Below, piece after piece: positions 33,301-42,905 of a stretch of DNA of 64,000 nucleotides. The translations under genes and the position numbers were made by a program. The stretch is taken from contig CAXAMN010002991.1 in NCBI GenBank assembly GCA_963970005.1, positions 299,173-363,172 of the forward strand, read 5' to 3'. Below the pieces are notes generated by a model. It was not told the origin of the DNA, did no database searches, and saw only the letters and a list, made by a program, of their open reading frames with translations. The stretch's first letter is position 1, and the number at the start of each line of letters is the position of its first letter. The DNA is from Durusdinium trenchii (Eukaryota; Sar; Dinophyceae; Suessiales; Symbiodiniaceae).

Positions 33301-34013
33301 CCATCGCTACTATTCTTCTAAACCCAGATCTTCCCGCCCAGTTTGCTGCTCCAAAGTCTAGGGTGTCACGCCTCTACCAGAAAAAAGCTGCAATCACAGC
33401 TTGGGGGACCTGCGCGTATCCTTCGCTACAGTCCCACAAAGAGGCTAACATCCCAACACTGCCCAATCAAGGCACCTCCGTGTTTTGGAGAGCCTTGGTG
33501 AAGGATTCGCTGAGTGTTCCTTGGGACTCACTCTCAAAGCCTGCCACCAGCTTCTCCTTGGATTTGCTGTCCAGGAGCCGGGAAGGAAAAAGATATACAG
33601 TATACCCTGGAAGTCCAAGACCCTTGTTAAAATGGTTGATCTGGTTTTGTTGTGCTAAATCCTTAGTGAAACATATTGGTTGTTTGGTGCTATTTCAAAT
33701 AAATGGTGGGCCATGACTTCGGTCTTGAAGACTGCCCAGTGAGGGAAAAATACAAATCACAAAATGAAGGTCTCCAACGCCACGTCTCCAACGCCGACGT
33801 CACGGAATCCAGCGAGTTCTGCGAGCGGAGGCTGCTCCGCCGCCGCACGGACGCCGAGCTCGAGCTCGAGCCGTCGCCGCTCGCGTCGACCGCGCCGAAG
33901 CGCGGCAGCGCGGCAGCGCTCGCTCTCGCGTCGCGGCTGTCGTACGACGCGCCCCGCTCCAAGGAGGCCAGGATTTTCCCCAAGGTCTCCTCGTCCTCGT
34001 CGGTGAGAGCCAT
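27204..34013 (-). CDS. Large coiled-coil protein gene, seven exons
   Basis: Exons in transcript order: 34013-33804, 32574-32431, 32300-31902, 31111-29770 (with the assembly gap), 29337-28864, 28550-27747 and 27392-27204. All joins are phase 0. The model encodes about 1,190 residues: a Ser-rich disordered N-terminus, then almost uninterrupted heptad coiled coil rich in Glu, Leu, Gln, Arg and Ala, with 86-residue tandem repeats in the middle. There is no catalytic domain, signal peptide or membrane segment. Such proteins are usually cytoskeletal, basal-body or scaffold components; the specific role is unknown. Donors are GT (exons 1, 4, 5), GC (exon 2) and GA (exons 3 and probably 6), the mixture known from dinoflagellate nuclei. 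Foldback elements sit in the introns. Start and stop are plausible: gccATGG at 34013 and TGA at 27204. Confidence 0.85.
27747..28550 (-). CDS. Coiled-coil gene exon 6
   Basis: About 268 codons after the acceptor ggttagccag|GCG, starting AQFRQLREQWRSERC and containing ALQEQLASEEAQLAEMQSKF and RQQQEIQSRRQKEWMQLKLV. The end is either GAG|GACCGG (GA donor, phase 0, which fits exon 7) or the GT five bases upstream of it in transcript order (phase 1, which does not fit). The phase argues for GA, mirroring exon 3. Confidence 0.8.
28551..28863 (-). other. Intron 5 of the coiled-coil gene with a foldback relic
   Basis: 313 bases. Positions 28628-28694 are a degraded member of the 71-bp foldback family (gttgtcttccacag core, then catgttccacttga). 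Confidence 0.5.
28864..29337 (-). CDS. Coiled-coil gene exon 5
   Basis: One hundred and fifty-eight codons after the acceptor gtccgag|GAG, from EQSLKEQHRLEGLKLSARQE to QVEVDLVCLK, with donor AAG|GTAGAA. It is a continuous heptad pattern (ELEATLQAKGERCLQTEQEL). Upstream in the same frame (to 29592) the sequence is no longer coiled coil and is intron. Confidence 0.85.
29770..31111 (-). CDS. Coiled-coil gene exon 4, tandem 86-residue repeats, contains assembly gap
   Basis: The exon opens after gatcag|GAG and runs 369 codons to the N run, then 75 codons from 29994 to the donor GAT|GTCAAG. Repeats start with SLQEALQRTEDADKRLAAEQ and contain FEEKL-LLQEELRSSEDAL and SSEDLEARLKETLERKDEGN. The landmark tgttctgc occurs at 30006, 30264, 30711 and 30969, giving spacings of 258, 447 (258+189) and 258 bases. 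One repeat is therefore a longer, diverged version. Across the gap the frame is wrong by two bases, which is an artefact of the gap length. Confidence 0.85.
29995..30004. other. Assembly gap (10 N) inside a tandem repeat
   Basis: Neighbouring repeats have 34 bases between the landmarks gctcttc and tgttctg; here there are 10 N plus one base. At least 23 bases are missing, and whole 258-base repeats may have been collapsed. Confidence 0.95.
31902..32300 (-). CDS. Coiled-coil gene exon 3, GA donor
   Basis: One hundred and thirty-three codons. It begins CQVLKHELAALQEALKSSED, has a Pro/Ser/Thr insert (VQPMSPMSPDSTGTWR) and ends EEAKSEMLAKEKQCLQE. Joining at GAG|GACGGC gives LQE-ELRTSEKAF with the next exon, which matches the repeat consensus LLQEELRSSEDAL exactly in register. 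No GT donor gives this. The acceptor is ttttgag|TGC; an alternative acceptor six bases upstream is possible. Confidence 0.75.
32431..32574 (-). CDS. Coiled-coil gene exon 2
   Basis: Forty-eight codons after the acceptor gccttcag|GCGG, containing LREELQSSEEALQEAKAQSE and ERLEELATERQAERQ. It ends at CAG|GCGGGG, a GC donor, in phase 0. The frame beyond this point becomes basic and unlike coiled coil, which supports the boundary. The upstream intron holds the foldback element 32648-32759. Confidence 0.75.
32648..32759. repeat. Foldback element, gtggtttcagaatagatgg family, copy 1
   Basis: Terminal inverted repeats of 21 bases (32648-32668 and 32739-32759) with one mismatch; 112 bp in all. The interior (gggggtccatat, then ggggattg) is shared with copy 2 at 52006-52105. 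It lies in the first intron of the coiled-coil gene, 74 bases upstream of exon 2. Confidence 0.8.
33804..34013 (-). CDS. Coiled-coil gene exon 1 (start codon)
   Basis: Seventy codons from ATG at 34013 (context gccATGG) to donor TCC|GTGACG. Begins MALTDEDEETLGKILASLER and continues with a Ser-rich tract (SGDGSSSSSASVRRRSSLRS). Strong GC preference at third positions. An upstream spliced-leader acceptor was not identified, so a further 5' exon is possible. Confidence 0.7.
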
Positions 34014-34585
34014 GGCTCCATGACAAGTCGGGCGAAGCAAGCTGCTCGGTCTACGCACGGTGAGAGTCCTGTGGGTCCTTTGGGTCGCTTTTGAGGGTGA
34101 TAGGGCGGGTCGAAGCAGGTTCTCCAGTTGCTGGCTGATGGTGTAGCTGCGTAGCTGTGTGTGAACGTGTTGGTTTAGTTGCTTGTTTCCCAAGTGCTAT
34201 TATATAGACTATAGAACTGTTATTATACATCAACAAAAGAATAAACCATTGCCCACTGGGTTTTTGCTGTCTCACTATGTTGACACGTGTCATTTAAGTA
34301 TTTATTGATGCTGTATACATGACATATATGTTCTGTTCATTAAAGAACTCTGAAGAACTCTGGTACCATGATGTTCACCACTCTTCCTGCCATATCGTAC
34401 TGCTGCCACTTGTCACTTCATTCTGTTGCTGTGACTTCTGCAGAACGCACCATCAACCATCACTGCTGCAACAGTGGGCTCCTACTCATGATTTACAGAT
34501 CAACAGGTGCTGTCATGGCCATGCCGAAGATCATCCTCCAAGCCTTCTGCACCCGGCAGCCGCCATGCGGCACGCTGCCATCTTG
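34014..34585. other. Spacer upstream of the coiled-coil gene
   Basis: Presumed 5' flank of the coiled-coil gene on the minus strand. No TATA-like or other promoter element can be assigned, as expected in dinoflagellates. Confidence 0.3.
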
Positions 34586-34795
34586 CTAGCATTTCATGGT
34601 CATCACAGCCATGGGCAATACAAGTAGCACTCGACTCGATCTGGGCTTCACTTCTTCCTGGCCTGACACGAAGCGCTGCACGTGTTTCACGTAGCGCCCT
34701 GGGAGAGGCATGGCCCTCCGGATGTGCAAAGCAATGCAATCCCACACAGCAATCCTCGGCCCGCGCCGCAACGACCGAGGGTTTGGCCGCCTGAC
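34586..34795 (-). CDS. Possible terminal exon of the next minus-strand gene
   Basis: Seventy codons including the stop TAG at 34586, opening at gcgaccag|GTC. It reads IAVWDCIALHIRRAMPLPGR and YVKHVQRFVSGQEEVKPRSS. Third positions are GC-biased. A second minus-strand frame (ending 34500) is also open and cannot be excluded. No family recognised. Confidence 0.3.
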   Translation of the reverse strand, partial: VRRPNPRSLRRGPRIAVWDCIALHIRRAMPLPGRYVKHVQRFVSGQEEVKPRSSRVLLVLPMAVMTMKC

Positions 34796-36655
34796 CTGGT
34801 CGCCTGACCATTCAAAAGAGTCCGGCTGACCTGGTGTTTGTAGGCAAAAGCTCCTTAGAACGTTGAAAGAATTGGCTTCTTTGGTAAAGACTACAGTAAA
34901 CCCCTGTTCAAATGGATGAGGTCCACTCCCTTCACTTCGAGGTTTATTTGAATGATAAACAACACCATGGCAACAGGACACTTGGGTTCGGGATTTTGCG
35001 AAGCACGGAAGCGGAAGTGGACAGGACGTGTTCTCACGTGCGGTTCGGTGGGATGGGTCCCATCTTCCAACGGATGCGTCCGTGGTTGCGCTTAGCATGC
35101 GCTGGTTGCGTGGCTTAGCCGTGAAACTGTCGTGCTGTGCCCCATGCAGTGCCTGGCTAGGCTAAATCGACTCTTGATGATCATGTGAAGAGGTGGAAAC
35201 AAACCATGTCTGGGGAGGTGTCAGAATAAATGATTCTACAATTCAAATGTTGAAAAACCATGAAAAAACAGATGTAAAACGGCTCGATGCCCTGGCATTC
35301 TGTGGAATTTTTAGGGTGTATATGATGTTGGTATTGAAACATGTTCAGGCTAGCTGCTAGCTATTCTATATTCTAAGTCTCAGCCCGTCACTATGAAGGC
35401 CATAAAGTTCAGCTGAAAAAAGAAGCAAAGCTCCCTTCTCCAAACCCTCATGTCGCCTTTGTGCTCTGGGTGTCACCCGGTCTTGAAGCCTGTTCCCGGT
35501 CTCCCCAGTTCGACGAGACCGTGTGAGGTCAACGAGACTCAGCGAAAGAAAAGACCTTCCTACAGACCTGCAAGGTAGTTCACACCCCTCAATGGACGAT
35601 ACCAGGGGCCCTGGTAGACAACCAAGCCACCTTCCTCAAGGTAGTGCAAACCAGGGGCCCTGGTAGACACGGCGTCACCGAAACCAACCAATTCCAAATC
35701 GGTCTAGGTCGGTCGTCGTTGAAAGTGCTGAGTCTGGCATGGACTCCGAAACTTCCGATTTCCACTCAGACATGATCACATGATCCATGGGATGTGTTCA
35801 AAAGCGTCATCCATCCCAGAGGGCAACTCATTGGGACTGCAAGATTTACCTACCCTACAGGTCAGTTTGGCCATCTTTTGCTGGAGTTGGCCAGACAAAA
35901 AAACACTACTCAAGGACCGGAGGTAAAAGACCAGGTTTTAACTAGGTCAGACTGGACTTGCAGAGCTACGTTGAGCCGACTGTAGGCCTCTTAAAAACAC
36001 CTGAATGTAGCCAAATATTCCATACCTGCTGCAGCACTGCATGGATTGTCTCGAAATCCCACCTTCCAGGAGTCACAAGGAGTTGGGTGGTTTTGTTCGT
36101 CCCATCCAGGGCTCGTGGATGTGACAGGGGCACCCCAGCCACCTCCATGGATAGCACCCCGAGCTCTGTCGACTGCTGGTTGATGTTCTTCCTTGTGCTT
36201 TGTTCCGGCATCCCTCGCACCATCCCTCCGGCGTCGAGAAGACCAGGGTGCACGGGTCCACGGTCCACGGTCCGGGCGGGGGCGAAAGAAAGCTCCAGGA
36301 TTCGACGTCGCTTTTGGGACACCCCGACTTCCTCCATGACTACCGCCATGCATCGCATGGATCGCACCCTTGGCTTATTCATGGAACTGCTGGAATGCTC
36401 TCAGTTGGTCCCGTGCCACCACTGGCCCAGTCAAGGCCGGGTGAAGACCTCACTGCAAAACCATTTTTCGCCTATACCCAGAACTTCCAATGACTCATGA
36501 CCCATCCATGTGGTCCAAAACTATTCCAGTCCCATGGATGGGATGGGCTATTTACATGCATTCCACCTGGCAGTCATGGTGCACCACTGCCATAGGAGTC
36601 TCGTCACTTGGACGCCATGTCTCGCCGAGGTCCCGCGCCAAGTCCCGAGGGCACG

Positions 36656-36763
36656 TCAAACGAAGCCAAGTCTCCAGGCATTCTCGTGGGTCGTGTCCCA
36701 GGTCTCGGGCAACAAGGCCCGTGCAGAAGCTAACATGGATGTCTTGAAGTCCTCACGGGAAGG
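36656..36763 (-). CDS. Possible terminal exon, helical
   Basis: Opens after a good pyrimidine tract and acceptor (tcatccttcag|CCT) and reads REDFKTSMLASARALLPETW then THENAWRLGFV before TGA at 36656. The alternation of helix and Trp slightly recalls the last helix of globins, but 35 residues are too few to claim it. If the stop is real, this ends a minus-strand gene whose earlier exons lie to the right. Confidence 0.38.
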   Translation of the reverse strand, partial: PSREDFKTSMLASARALLPETWDTTHENAWRLGFV

Positions 36764-36957
36764 CTGAAGGATGAAGGCCCACGAAGGAGGCGGTTGACCG
36801 CCTCCACCGTTTCCATCCGTTGGCCCGAGCCGGCGGCATCTGGGTGTTTTTTCCCAAAGTAAGGCTCCATGATTGCCCACATGTGCAACTTTAAGTGGAG
36901 GTAGTTCTTCCATAGATGGAGTGTCTGTGACTTTGGAGTTTATCACCCCAAATTCCA

Positions 36958-37446
36958 ATGGAACTCCTGGGTCTGCCGGACATCGTGTTTTACGCCAAAG
37001 AAACAGACCGATCTGCATGGCCGTGCCCGGCTGAGCCCAGCCCTAGGCTCAAAGGATTTGCGCCACAAAACCAGGTCATTCCCGAACTCGAATGGTCAAA
37101 CAGAAGGCTAGGCCAAGGCTGTCACCCGAAACCGGCTTTTGGAAAAAGCAGGCATGCACAGACCCTTGTGCCCAACCTCTTCGCGGACCCGAGCATAGAG
37201 AAATCTCCTATAAGAATCAAAAAGTCGACATTAGCTCAAGAAGCCCTTACCAGGGCCCCTCTCTCGCAATCAAACATCCTGGCTCCCGGAAAGACCATTC
37301 TCCTCTACAAAGAAAAGGTGAACTCCACTTCCTATACTCATTCAGAGCTCCTACAAGTAATGCAAACTCTTGATTCTTACACCTCCCCAGACATGGTTTG
37401 TAACACCCCTTCATCTGGGGAGGGTTGCAACATCATCAAGAGTTAA
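36958..37446 (+). CDS. Weak plus-strand ORF, unrecognised
   Basis: One hundred and sixty-two residues, including LVPNLFADPSIEKSPIRIKK and KVNSTSYTHSELLQVMQTLD. Composition is ordinary for a protein but no motif is recognised. A second frame (about 37420-37792) carries on with similar character, so this may be a decayed mobile-element ORF. It is the only plus-strand candidate in a minus-strand gene zone. Confidence 0.22.
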   Translation: MELLGLPDIVFYAKETDRSAWPCPAEPSPRLKGFAPQNQVIPELEWSNRRLGQGCHPKPAFGKSRHAQTLVPNLFADPSIEKSPIRIKKSTLAQEALTRAPLSQSNILAPGKTILLYKEKVNSTSYTHSELLQVMQTLDSYTSPDMVCNTPSSGEGCNIIKS

Positions 37447-37774
37447 AAATATAAGGGGACGATCTAAAGATCCAACAAACGCGATTCTTGGGTGTTCGCC
37501 GACCAAGTCCCTTCCTCCGACCACTTTTTTGGCCCTGCACAACTGCCGCTTACCGCATGGGCACAGCAGAATACAGGAAAAAAAAGACACCTGGCGACTC
37601 ATTTTGGGAGAATCATCAAATAAATCTAGGAAATCGCACAAAAAGAAACTCATTCACTGGCATACTGGCATAGAGTGCCAGGCAAAGCCTCATCTTCCAA
37701 TCGAAGAACTGCTCTTGCCCTTGGCTCAACTGCTCTTGGCCAACATGGCCAAACCCTTACACTCCAAGCAAAAT

Positions 37775-37834
37775 CATGGAAGTGGACAATGACCTATGCT
37801 CGTCTACATGGCCAAACCATGTTCCACTTCCATG
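37775..37834. repeat. 60-bp foldback element, acatggaagtgga family
   Basis: Perfect 12-bp arms (catggaagtgga, 37775-37786; complement 37823-37834). Sister of 20932-21002. Confidence 0.6.
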
Positions 37835-38905
37835 TTTCTTGGAAGGCGGGGGTCCTAATAACTCCACCACTTCCACCGCAGTGTTCTGCCGACACGTCCC
37901 ATCAACCGTTGCAAACGGCTCCGGGTCGCCACGTCGAGTTGATGGGTCGTCCTTGAGTTGAAGTTCCCCCTGCGCCTCGCGAAAGAACCGCAGCCTCGGT
38001 GGACGCAGGAGTTGTGGCATGAATGCCGGTGCCCGAGCCGCGGTGAACCATATGGTGATCCATGGTTAAGAGGGGCTAACCACCGAAACCGGCAGGAAAA
38101 GAAGGGTGACCCCCCCTTGAAAAGAGATCACCGGGAACAAAAGGTCCGATGAAGACATTAGCGAGTATGGCGATCCAGAAGTTTAAGTTTTCTTTGATCT
38201 GCTCACGGTTGTTGCAATAGTCTGTGGATCTCTTTGGGCTTCAATCCACGCTTCAGCTTAGGACCTTCAGCTTGCAGTTGTCACGTTGAAAGCGCACGTC
38301 TTCTTTCCACAACACCACCGAGTATGGGTGGGGACAACCATACTCGGTGGGAAAAACAGGTGCCATCCAAACATACTCAGGAATGGAGAAATGATGTAAA
38401 TCCTGCGGATGCCTCCTTGTTTCTGAGCCAGCTTCCATTTGAGGAGCTTCCGATCCACGCACATGATTCTGCTCGTGATGTAATGACACGAGTTACTCTG
38501 CGGGGTGTTGACCTTCGCAGCTGAAGAAAAGAACCACCCTGTTGGGTCTTCCCAACCATACATACTAGAAAGTATATAGAGAAATATCAATTTCAATTTC
38601 ATTTAATTTCTATCGGACTACATATATATATATTATATATATGTTATATTTTGACAGGAAAGGTCCGTTTGCTTCCGACCAGAAAGTTTGGGCATCCTGG
38701 AAAATTGGTCCCTGCAGCCTCTACCAACGAAAATAGATCGAAACACCGATAATTTCCAAGCAAGCATCCACTTACAACCCTCCTTGCACTTTTTGTCACT
38801 AAAACATGCAATGCCTTATGCAACACGTCTGCCTTTAAAGCCATATACAGTATACATCCTTCTCGAATCCAACACAAAACTGAGATCTAAAACAAGAATC
38901 GTCAC

Positions 38906-39073
38906 CCCTTCTCCGCCCCAAACGCTCCCATGACCCGTGCGCTGAAAGTGGGTCCGTCCCGCAGAATGAGTCGCGCCAAGAGGTCGGCGGCGATCTCCGC
39001 TTCGCCGGGCTGGGCGTTCACGTGGGGCGCCAAGAGCTGCTCGAAGAGATCCGAGAGCAGCTGCAGGTGGGAC
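38906..39073 (-). CDS. Minus-strand exon, unrecognised helical protein
   Basis: An excellent acceptor (cctcgctcatcctccctcctag|GTCC) opens a frame reading SHLQLLSDLFEQLLAPHVNA, EAEIAADLLARLILRDGPTF and SARVMGAFGAEKG, closed by donor GG|GTGACG just before an in-frame TGA. Strong GC third positions. Phase is 1 base in, 2 bases out. Probably an internal exon of the same gene as other minus-strand exons to the right; I do not know the family. Confidence 0.58.
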
Positions 39074-40922
39074 CTAGGAGGGAGGATGAGCGAGGAGGGA
39101 GGCTTGGAACACCGAAACGAAACGAATTGGTTCAAAAGCGCGACATCTCCCGAGTTTCTATGGAGCTGGGTGCTCTTTTGCTGGAGGAAGGAGGTTAGGT
39201 GCCCATGATCCACACCGAAATGGGTCATCGACTTGGCTCTTGTAAACACAGGGCTTTCGCAGTCTGGGCCTCTTCAAGGGGAGTTCAACACCCACGCTTT
39301 CGAGGCCTTTCGCAGGTGCAACACCCACGATGGATCCGGTATGGTACAACAGGTCCATTGCTCGTTTCGCTTTCGACCTCTTAAGACGATGCACCACTCG
39401 AAACGGAAGAATTGTTGCAGAACGATGCACCACTCAGATGCTCCACTCAACTTCCGATTGACCACTTCAACAAATGAGAACCACCTGGTGTTGTAGTCTA
39501 AATTCCTTAGTAAACCAAAGGTGGTTCGCTAAAGACTATTGAATCGATGGTTTTTGATGGTTTTTGAACTCCTACTTTTGAAGACAAAGAGTGTCCCCCC
39601 ACGGGATTCCTGGCCTACCATTGCTTTACACCCGGGAGGAGAAGCACATGGAACCGGGCGAACGGCATGGACCTGCAAGGAGAACGATGTTCTCTTGAAG
39701 GGTCCATCTGTCAGCGCCAAATCGGTCAGTTTCGTGCGTAGCCTATCGACAAGCCTTGATGGCTGGATTCCGGCACCTCGTGTTTGAAAGGATACCTTTC
39801 GCGTGGTGAACGGGCACGGCACGTTGAAAAGTATGGTTTCAAAGTAAAACCACATTGCTCCAGTTTGGAGGATTTGGGCAGGAATATCAACTCCCGTGAG
39901 GCCCATGATGAGGGTCGTTGGCTTCAAGCCAGGCATTCTAGTTGTTGATGTTGTTGGAGATTCATCCCTTTGATCATGTCACGTAACTTGTACAGTAGTC
40001 TTCCCAAGCTCATTCCACACTCCATGGGACTGCCATGTCGGACTGCCGCCCCAGACAGACCCCCCGGTTCCACTGGACGCACGGATTCCACCCGATGCAA
40101 GCCACATGTTGGCGCCGATGATGCCCGCATTCATGGCCAAGAGCTGATGGAAGTCCTGGTCGTTCGCATGGGGGGTGGGAAACTCCCTGTAGTTCCGAGA
40201 TTGATATGGAAAATTCATGAATCCCTAAAACTCCAACTACATCCTGGGAAGATGGTTGAGGTGGGTTGAGGGGGTCTAACTACCTTCTGAGGAGGTGGAT
40301 GGCATATTTATGCATATTCTCATCTTCACCCCTGACTACGGCTCCGGCTTCACCCTGCCCAGCAACCCTGGGCCCGAACCAACTGCTACATGTTGGTTCC
40401 AACTGCTCCCCCAGCCATGAGGGTCTGATGAGCCCAGATGAGGAGTCGGTCCCCAGGGTGGCCTTTGTGCTGTGATTTTGTCCAAGTACAACACATCCCA
40501 CACTTGTGAAGTTCACACTCACGCTGTAAACATGTCCCCTGCTTCATCCCGACAGGTCCCAGGAACTTAGCTCAGACCTTGGAGTCATACAAAAACACAA
40601 CCATTTTATCAGCAGGAGACTGGACCGTCCGCGTCAGACTGGACCCATAATAGGGGGAAAATGGGGGAAAAAATGATCTGTTTCAAAGTGGTGCCCATCC
40701 AACTTGGGTGGAATCTCATCTCACTTTCCATCTCGGTCTGGACCCCCTGGCGACGATCCCTCCTTTCTCCGGGGCCCGGTGTTTTGGAGCTACGACTACG
40801 ACACTCCACCGGGGCCCGAACCAGCGAAGTCCTCCCCAAACGAAGTCCTCCCGACGGACACGACCCTCCCGAACGTCGGCCGTGATGGGGATGCGTCGTG
40901 GCTTGGCACCAAGCGTCACCAC
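39074..40922. other. Intron-like or intergenic, no supported exon
   Basis: Contains a member of a dispersed phrase family (gttgtagtctaaattcctta, 39492-39511; relatives at 33650, 47925 and 59014). Nothing else is interpretable. Confidence 0.35.
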
Positions 40923-41009
40923 CAAGGGGCCATGGCAACAGCGTCGTTGGGCTCCTGGAGTTCCTTGATCTCCTGCAACGCCCAATAGCCCAGCCGCTGG
41001 GCCCGTCGT
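40923..41009 (-). CDS. Possible small minus-strand exon
   Basis: Reads RRAQRLGYWALQEIKELQEP then NDAVAMAPW before the donor TG|GTGGTG. The left edge may instead be the stronger acceptor gggcgttgcag|GAG at 40972, giving a 50-base exon. No family recognised. Confidence 0.35.
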
Positions 41010-41077
41010 CTTGGTTCAAAGGCCGGACGAGCGAGCGAGCAAAAAGAATGCATCTTCCATGATTGATCTGGAAACAG

Positions 41078-41168
41078 TGTCCCAACCAGAAAAGACATGG
41101 ATGGAACTCCCCAGTCCCAGCTATTTCCTATGTTAAAAGGATCGCAATCGCTGTCACCGGAACAACCT
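41078..41168. repeat. Partial copy of the cccagtcccaacc foldback family
   Basis: Starts gtgtcccaaccagaaaa and keeps the core (catggatggaactccccagt, then atgttaaaaggatc and ggaacaacc) but lacks the right arm. Compare 43821-43940. Confidence 0.6.
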
Positions 41169-42492
41169 TGCACCCCGGCAATCGCACGGTGAAACCACAT
41201 TTGCACCCAGAGGTTCCGTCGGGCGTAGTTGTAGCCGGTGCAACCCCTGTTACGACAGAATGCCCCCAGCAGTCTTCCGGACATGTGGTCAGATTCGGTT
41301 TGGAGGTGGAGGGAGGTTTTGTATCTCTCTGGTACTCTCTCTGGTATCTTCGAATTCAGAGGGACCCATGGAGACTGACTCGGACAGCAGATCCATGGTG
41401 ATCATGGTAAGACTCGGAAGTGGCTTCCCAGTCCGTCTCCATTTCAGAACAGGGTCCAGGGGTATTGTTGGCTGAAGATGCCAGGCTCTTCAAAGAAACG
41501 GAGACAGACTGGGTATGTTTCAACCTGTTTCAAAGGGTATGCTGCAACCTGCTCAACCAGGTTCTTCAGTTCGTGACATTGGTTGATTCGGTCACTGATC
41601 GGCCCGAAGTCAGGTAGCGAAGCCAATCTGGGCAGTTCACCAGCTTCTTGGGTTCGTGGCCCAACACTGGAAGGTCTTAATGAAGTGAACATCTGCTGTC
41701 CAGGTCAATCAGTGACCTGTTCGTTTCTCATGACCTCTTGCCTTGGTCTGCATCGCACGTCAAGACTGGTCGCATCGTGCCAGTTCGCTACCATGTCATC
41801 TACCCACCGAGGTACCCTGGTGGTCCAAGCCTTGCATGCTCGGGAGGGGGTGATGGGCCAGGTCACTCCCTCACTTCGCAGGTCGGAGGTCGGTTGGAGC
41901 GTCGCGCCCTAGTCGCCGCCCTTGACTCAGCGGAGGTCCATCAATCTTGAAGGAATCCAGAATCCATGGCCGAGCAGGTGGGGTGAATTGAAACTATATG
42001 TTTGAAGGGTCAATGGAATCCATGTTCCCACCCTGAGCACCCTCACTGCCAGCTCACCAGGTGGTGCCCATTTAAGACCCAGACATTCATGAACATATTC
42101 CATGGACCATCTGGGATCATTCAAGGGTGGAACTTTGCGTCACGTGGCGCGGCACGAGGAATCCAAGCTACAAAGAATCCAAGGAATGCTGATGCATGAT
42201 GAAAGATCTGCTAAGCTATGTTGATCACTAGCAAGACGCGGTCTGGTCCAGCCTCGTATTGCCATTCAATTACTCTCCAAAAATCTTGTGTCAAAATGTC
42301 TATTTTGTCAAAAGCCTTCTGCAGGATTGAGCCCAGATTTCAATAGCTGCTTCTGAGATCCTCCTGTTGTTCCACCTTCTCCTTGACTTCCTTTGCGCCT
42401 GTCCGTTGGTGCAAACTCATGCAAAAAAATCACGGGGGGGAGGGTGTTGATCAGACCACCTGGTGGCATCTGGCGGAGGTTGACTCAGTCAC
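41169..42492. other. Intron-like or intergenic, no supported exon
   Basis: No frame looks coding and no clear repeat is seen. Confidence 0.35.
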
Positions 42493-42553
42493 CTCTCGGT
42501 TGGTCAACGCGGCGTCTCGCTGCATCTTCAACCCCATGCGCAACCCGCATGAA
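42493..42553 (-). CDS. Doubtful small minus-strand exon
   Basis: FMRVAHGVEDAARRRVDQPR between gcgcgaag and a GAG|GTGACT donor. The plus strand is also open here (VNAASRCIFNPMRNPHEL), so the strand is uncertain. Confidence 0.2.
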
Positions 42554-42827
42554 CTTCGCGCCACCCGGGCTGATATAAAGTTGCTCCTAATGTGGTTCAT
42601 GATGGTTCATGCAATAAATGGCACCGAGAAGTCTCAAAAATGGCACATGAAAAATCCCCTCAATAGACCCAATCTGTAAGTTGGTGCCAACTCGCACCGG
42701 TTGGATCAGCAGTTCCATCCAGACTCGGCTGGTGTTGTGTGCAATGGTCCAAAAACAGCAGCTGAACGAGCACTAGCAGTAAATAGACGGTGGCATCAAA
42801 ACCCGCTATGGTCGTTCCATGTTTTAC

Positions 42828-42905
42828 CTCTCCAGGCCTCGTGTCTTTTCGAATCAACCGTGAACGCCCGCCCTTCGCCGCAGTCCGGAACAACTCAAAG
42901 AGCGC
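42828..42905 (-). CDS. Minus-strand exon with very clear splice signals
   Basis: Exactly 26 codons, phase 0 to 0, between tttttttcaaaag|GCG and GAG|GTAAAAC. It reads ALFELFRTAAKGGRSRLIRK then DTRPGE. The acceptor has a long T tract and the donor matches the GTAAAA consensus. The short product cannot be assigned to a family. Confidence 0.5.

Noticed and set aside
36656..36763. Globin C-terminal helix
   Set aside because: Only 35 residues with a vague Trp/helix pattern; no distal or proximal His region was found in nearby exons.
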